Notes under the pieces: generated by a model
What the model was told of the DNA's origin: nothing
The model's database searches: none
The model's input: only the letters and a program-made list of their open reading frames with translations
Program-made: the position numbers and the translations under genes
Origin: Leucobacter sp.
GTDB taxonomy: Bacteria; Actinomycetota; Actinomycetes; Actinomycetales; Microbacteriaceae
NCBI GenBank assembly: GCA_031178565.1
Contig: JAPSIU010000220.1
Coordinates: forward strand, 1 to 5,170
Length of the DNA: 5,170 bases
Direction: 5' to 3'
Part shown: positions 4,419 through 5,170 of the stretch, in pieces
Layout: each line of letters opens with the position of its first letter
How positions within the stretch are numbered: position 1 is the first letter of the stretch

Positions 4419-5170
4419 ATGACTGCGCCGGTCGTGCTGATCGCCGAACAACTCTCACCCGCAACCATCGCCGCGCTCGGCCCCGACTTCGAGGTCGTGC
4501 ACGTCGACGGAACCGACCGCGAAGCCCTGCGCTCAGCGCTCGCGACCGCGAGTGCGGTGCTCGTTCGCTCCGCCACGCAGATGGACGCCGAAGCCATCGG
4601 CTGGGCGCCGCAGCTCAAGGTCGTCGCCCGCGCCGGAGTCGGCCTCGACAACGTCGACATCAAGGCCGCGACTCGCGCCGGCGTCATGGTGGTCAACGCG
4701 CCGACGTCCAACATCATCAGCGCCGCCGAACTCACCGTGGCGCACATCCTGGGCCTCGCCCGTCATCTGCCCCGCGCTCATGCTTCGCTCTCCGAGGGCG
4801 CCTGGAAGCGATCGGCCTTCACCGGCGTCGAGCTCTACGAGAAGACGGTCGGCATCGTCGGCCTGGGCCGCATCGGCGCACTCGTGGCGGATCGGCTGCG
4901 CGGTTTCGGCGTCGAGCTCGTCGCCTACGACCCCTACGTCACGGCGGCTCGCGCCCAGCAGCTCGGTGTGCAGCTCGTCACCCTCGAGGAGCTCGTGGAG
5001 CGCGTCGACTTCCTCACGATCCACATGCCGCGTACGCCCGAGACCCTCGGCATGATCGGCGCGGAGCAGCTCCGCGCGATGAAGGAGACCGCGTACGTCG
5101 TCAACGTCGCCCGCGGCGGACTCATCGACGAGGAGGCGCTCGCCGCCGCACTCGCGAGCGGTGAGATCGC
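4419..5170 (+). CDS. serA: D-3-phosphoglycerate dehydrogenase, N-terminal 250 codons (3' end beyond window)
   Basis: Cytoplasmic enzyme that oxidises 3-phosphoglycerate to 3-phosphohydroxypyruvate with NAD+, the first step of serine biosynthesis. Visible parts: the first half of the substrate-binding domain (residues 1-100, with ARAGVGLDNVD at 70-80 and VVNAPTSN at 91-98, typical of the D-2-hydroxyacid dehydrogenase family). The nucleotide-binding domain follows, with GLGRIG at 148-153 and Asp171 (AYDPY) for the NAD ribose. The family signature NVARGGLIDEEAL at 229-241 supplies the catalytic Arg232. The catalytic Glu and His, and any C-terminal intervening and ACT domains, are off the right edge; actinobacterial SerA is usually about 530 residues. 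Residues 95-98 (PTSN) favour SerA over glyoxylate or formate dehydrogenases. The frame is intact. It follows the two membrane protein genes on the same strand but has its own leader, so it is probably expressed separately. Confidence 0.96.
   Translation, partial: MTAPVVLIAEQLSPATIAALGPDFEVVHVDGTDREALRSALATASAVLVRSATQMDAEAIGWAPQLKVVARAGVGLDNVDIKAATRAGVMVVNAPTSNIISAAELTVAHILGLARHLPRAHASLSEGAWKRSAFTGVELYEKTVGIVGLGRIGALVADRLRGFGVELVAYDPYVTAARAQQLGVQLVTLEELVERVDFLTIHMPRTPETLGMIGAEQLRAMKETAYVVNVARGGLIDEEALAAALASGEI

Noticed and set aside
4533..5024. Minus-strand frame opposite serA
   Set aside because: Its Asp/Glu/His-rich translation is a mirror of the SerA frame, which has intact NAD-binding and catalytic motifs.

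Overview
The window looks like chromosomal DNA from a very high-GC actinobacterium. Codon third positions are almost all G or C, GTG starts are used, and several starts have TANNNT boxes right at the start codon. Gene content (an HrpB-type helicase, small membrane proteins, serA) fits Microbacteriaceae; the family assignment is inference from gene style and recalled homologs, not from a search.

Layout, left to right. Positions 1-1661 (minus strand) hold the first 553 codons of an ATP-dependent helicase, HrpB; its C-terminus runs off the left edge. Just before its start codon is a tandem array of eight 8-bp units (1667-1730). Positions 1757-2275 (minus) hold an unrecognised acidic protein with a coiled-coil C-terminus. 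Its 5' end meets, head to head, a plus-strand remnant (2250-2456) that encodes only the last ~69 residues of an ABC-2 (DrrB-type) transporter permease, so a rearrangement junction is likely near 2250. Positions 2490-3383 (minus) encode a four-helix membrane protein with a two-cysteine domain and a C-terminal acidic tail of six pentapeptides.

A divergent intergenic region (3384-3490) carries candidate promoters for both directions. On the plus strand come two tightly spaced genes for small membrane proteins (3491-4006 and 4009-4329). They are followed by an 89-bp leader with overlapping dyads, and then serA (4419 to the right edge), 3-phosphoglycerate dehydrogenase, the first enzyme of serine biosynthesis.

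The most securely identified genes are hrpB and serA. HrpB belongs to the DEAH-box RNA helicase-like superfamily 2; SerA is a metabolic enzyme. No link between them is evident. The three minus-strand genes share one direction and could be read together by read-through, but the remnant and the repeat array interrupt them. I see no clear defence system, CRISPR array, tRNA, rRNA, insertion sequence or intact mobile element. The points most worth a second look are the octamer array at the hrpB start, the permease remnant junction with the orphan gene facing it, and the alternative dyads in the serA leader.
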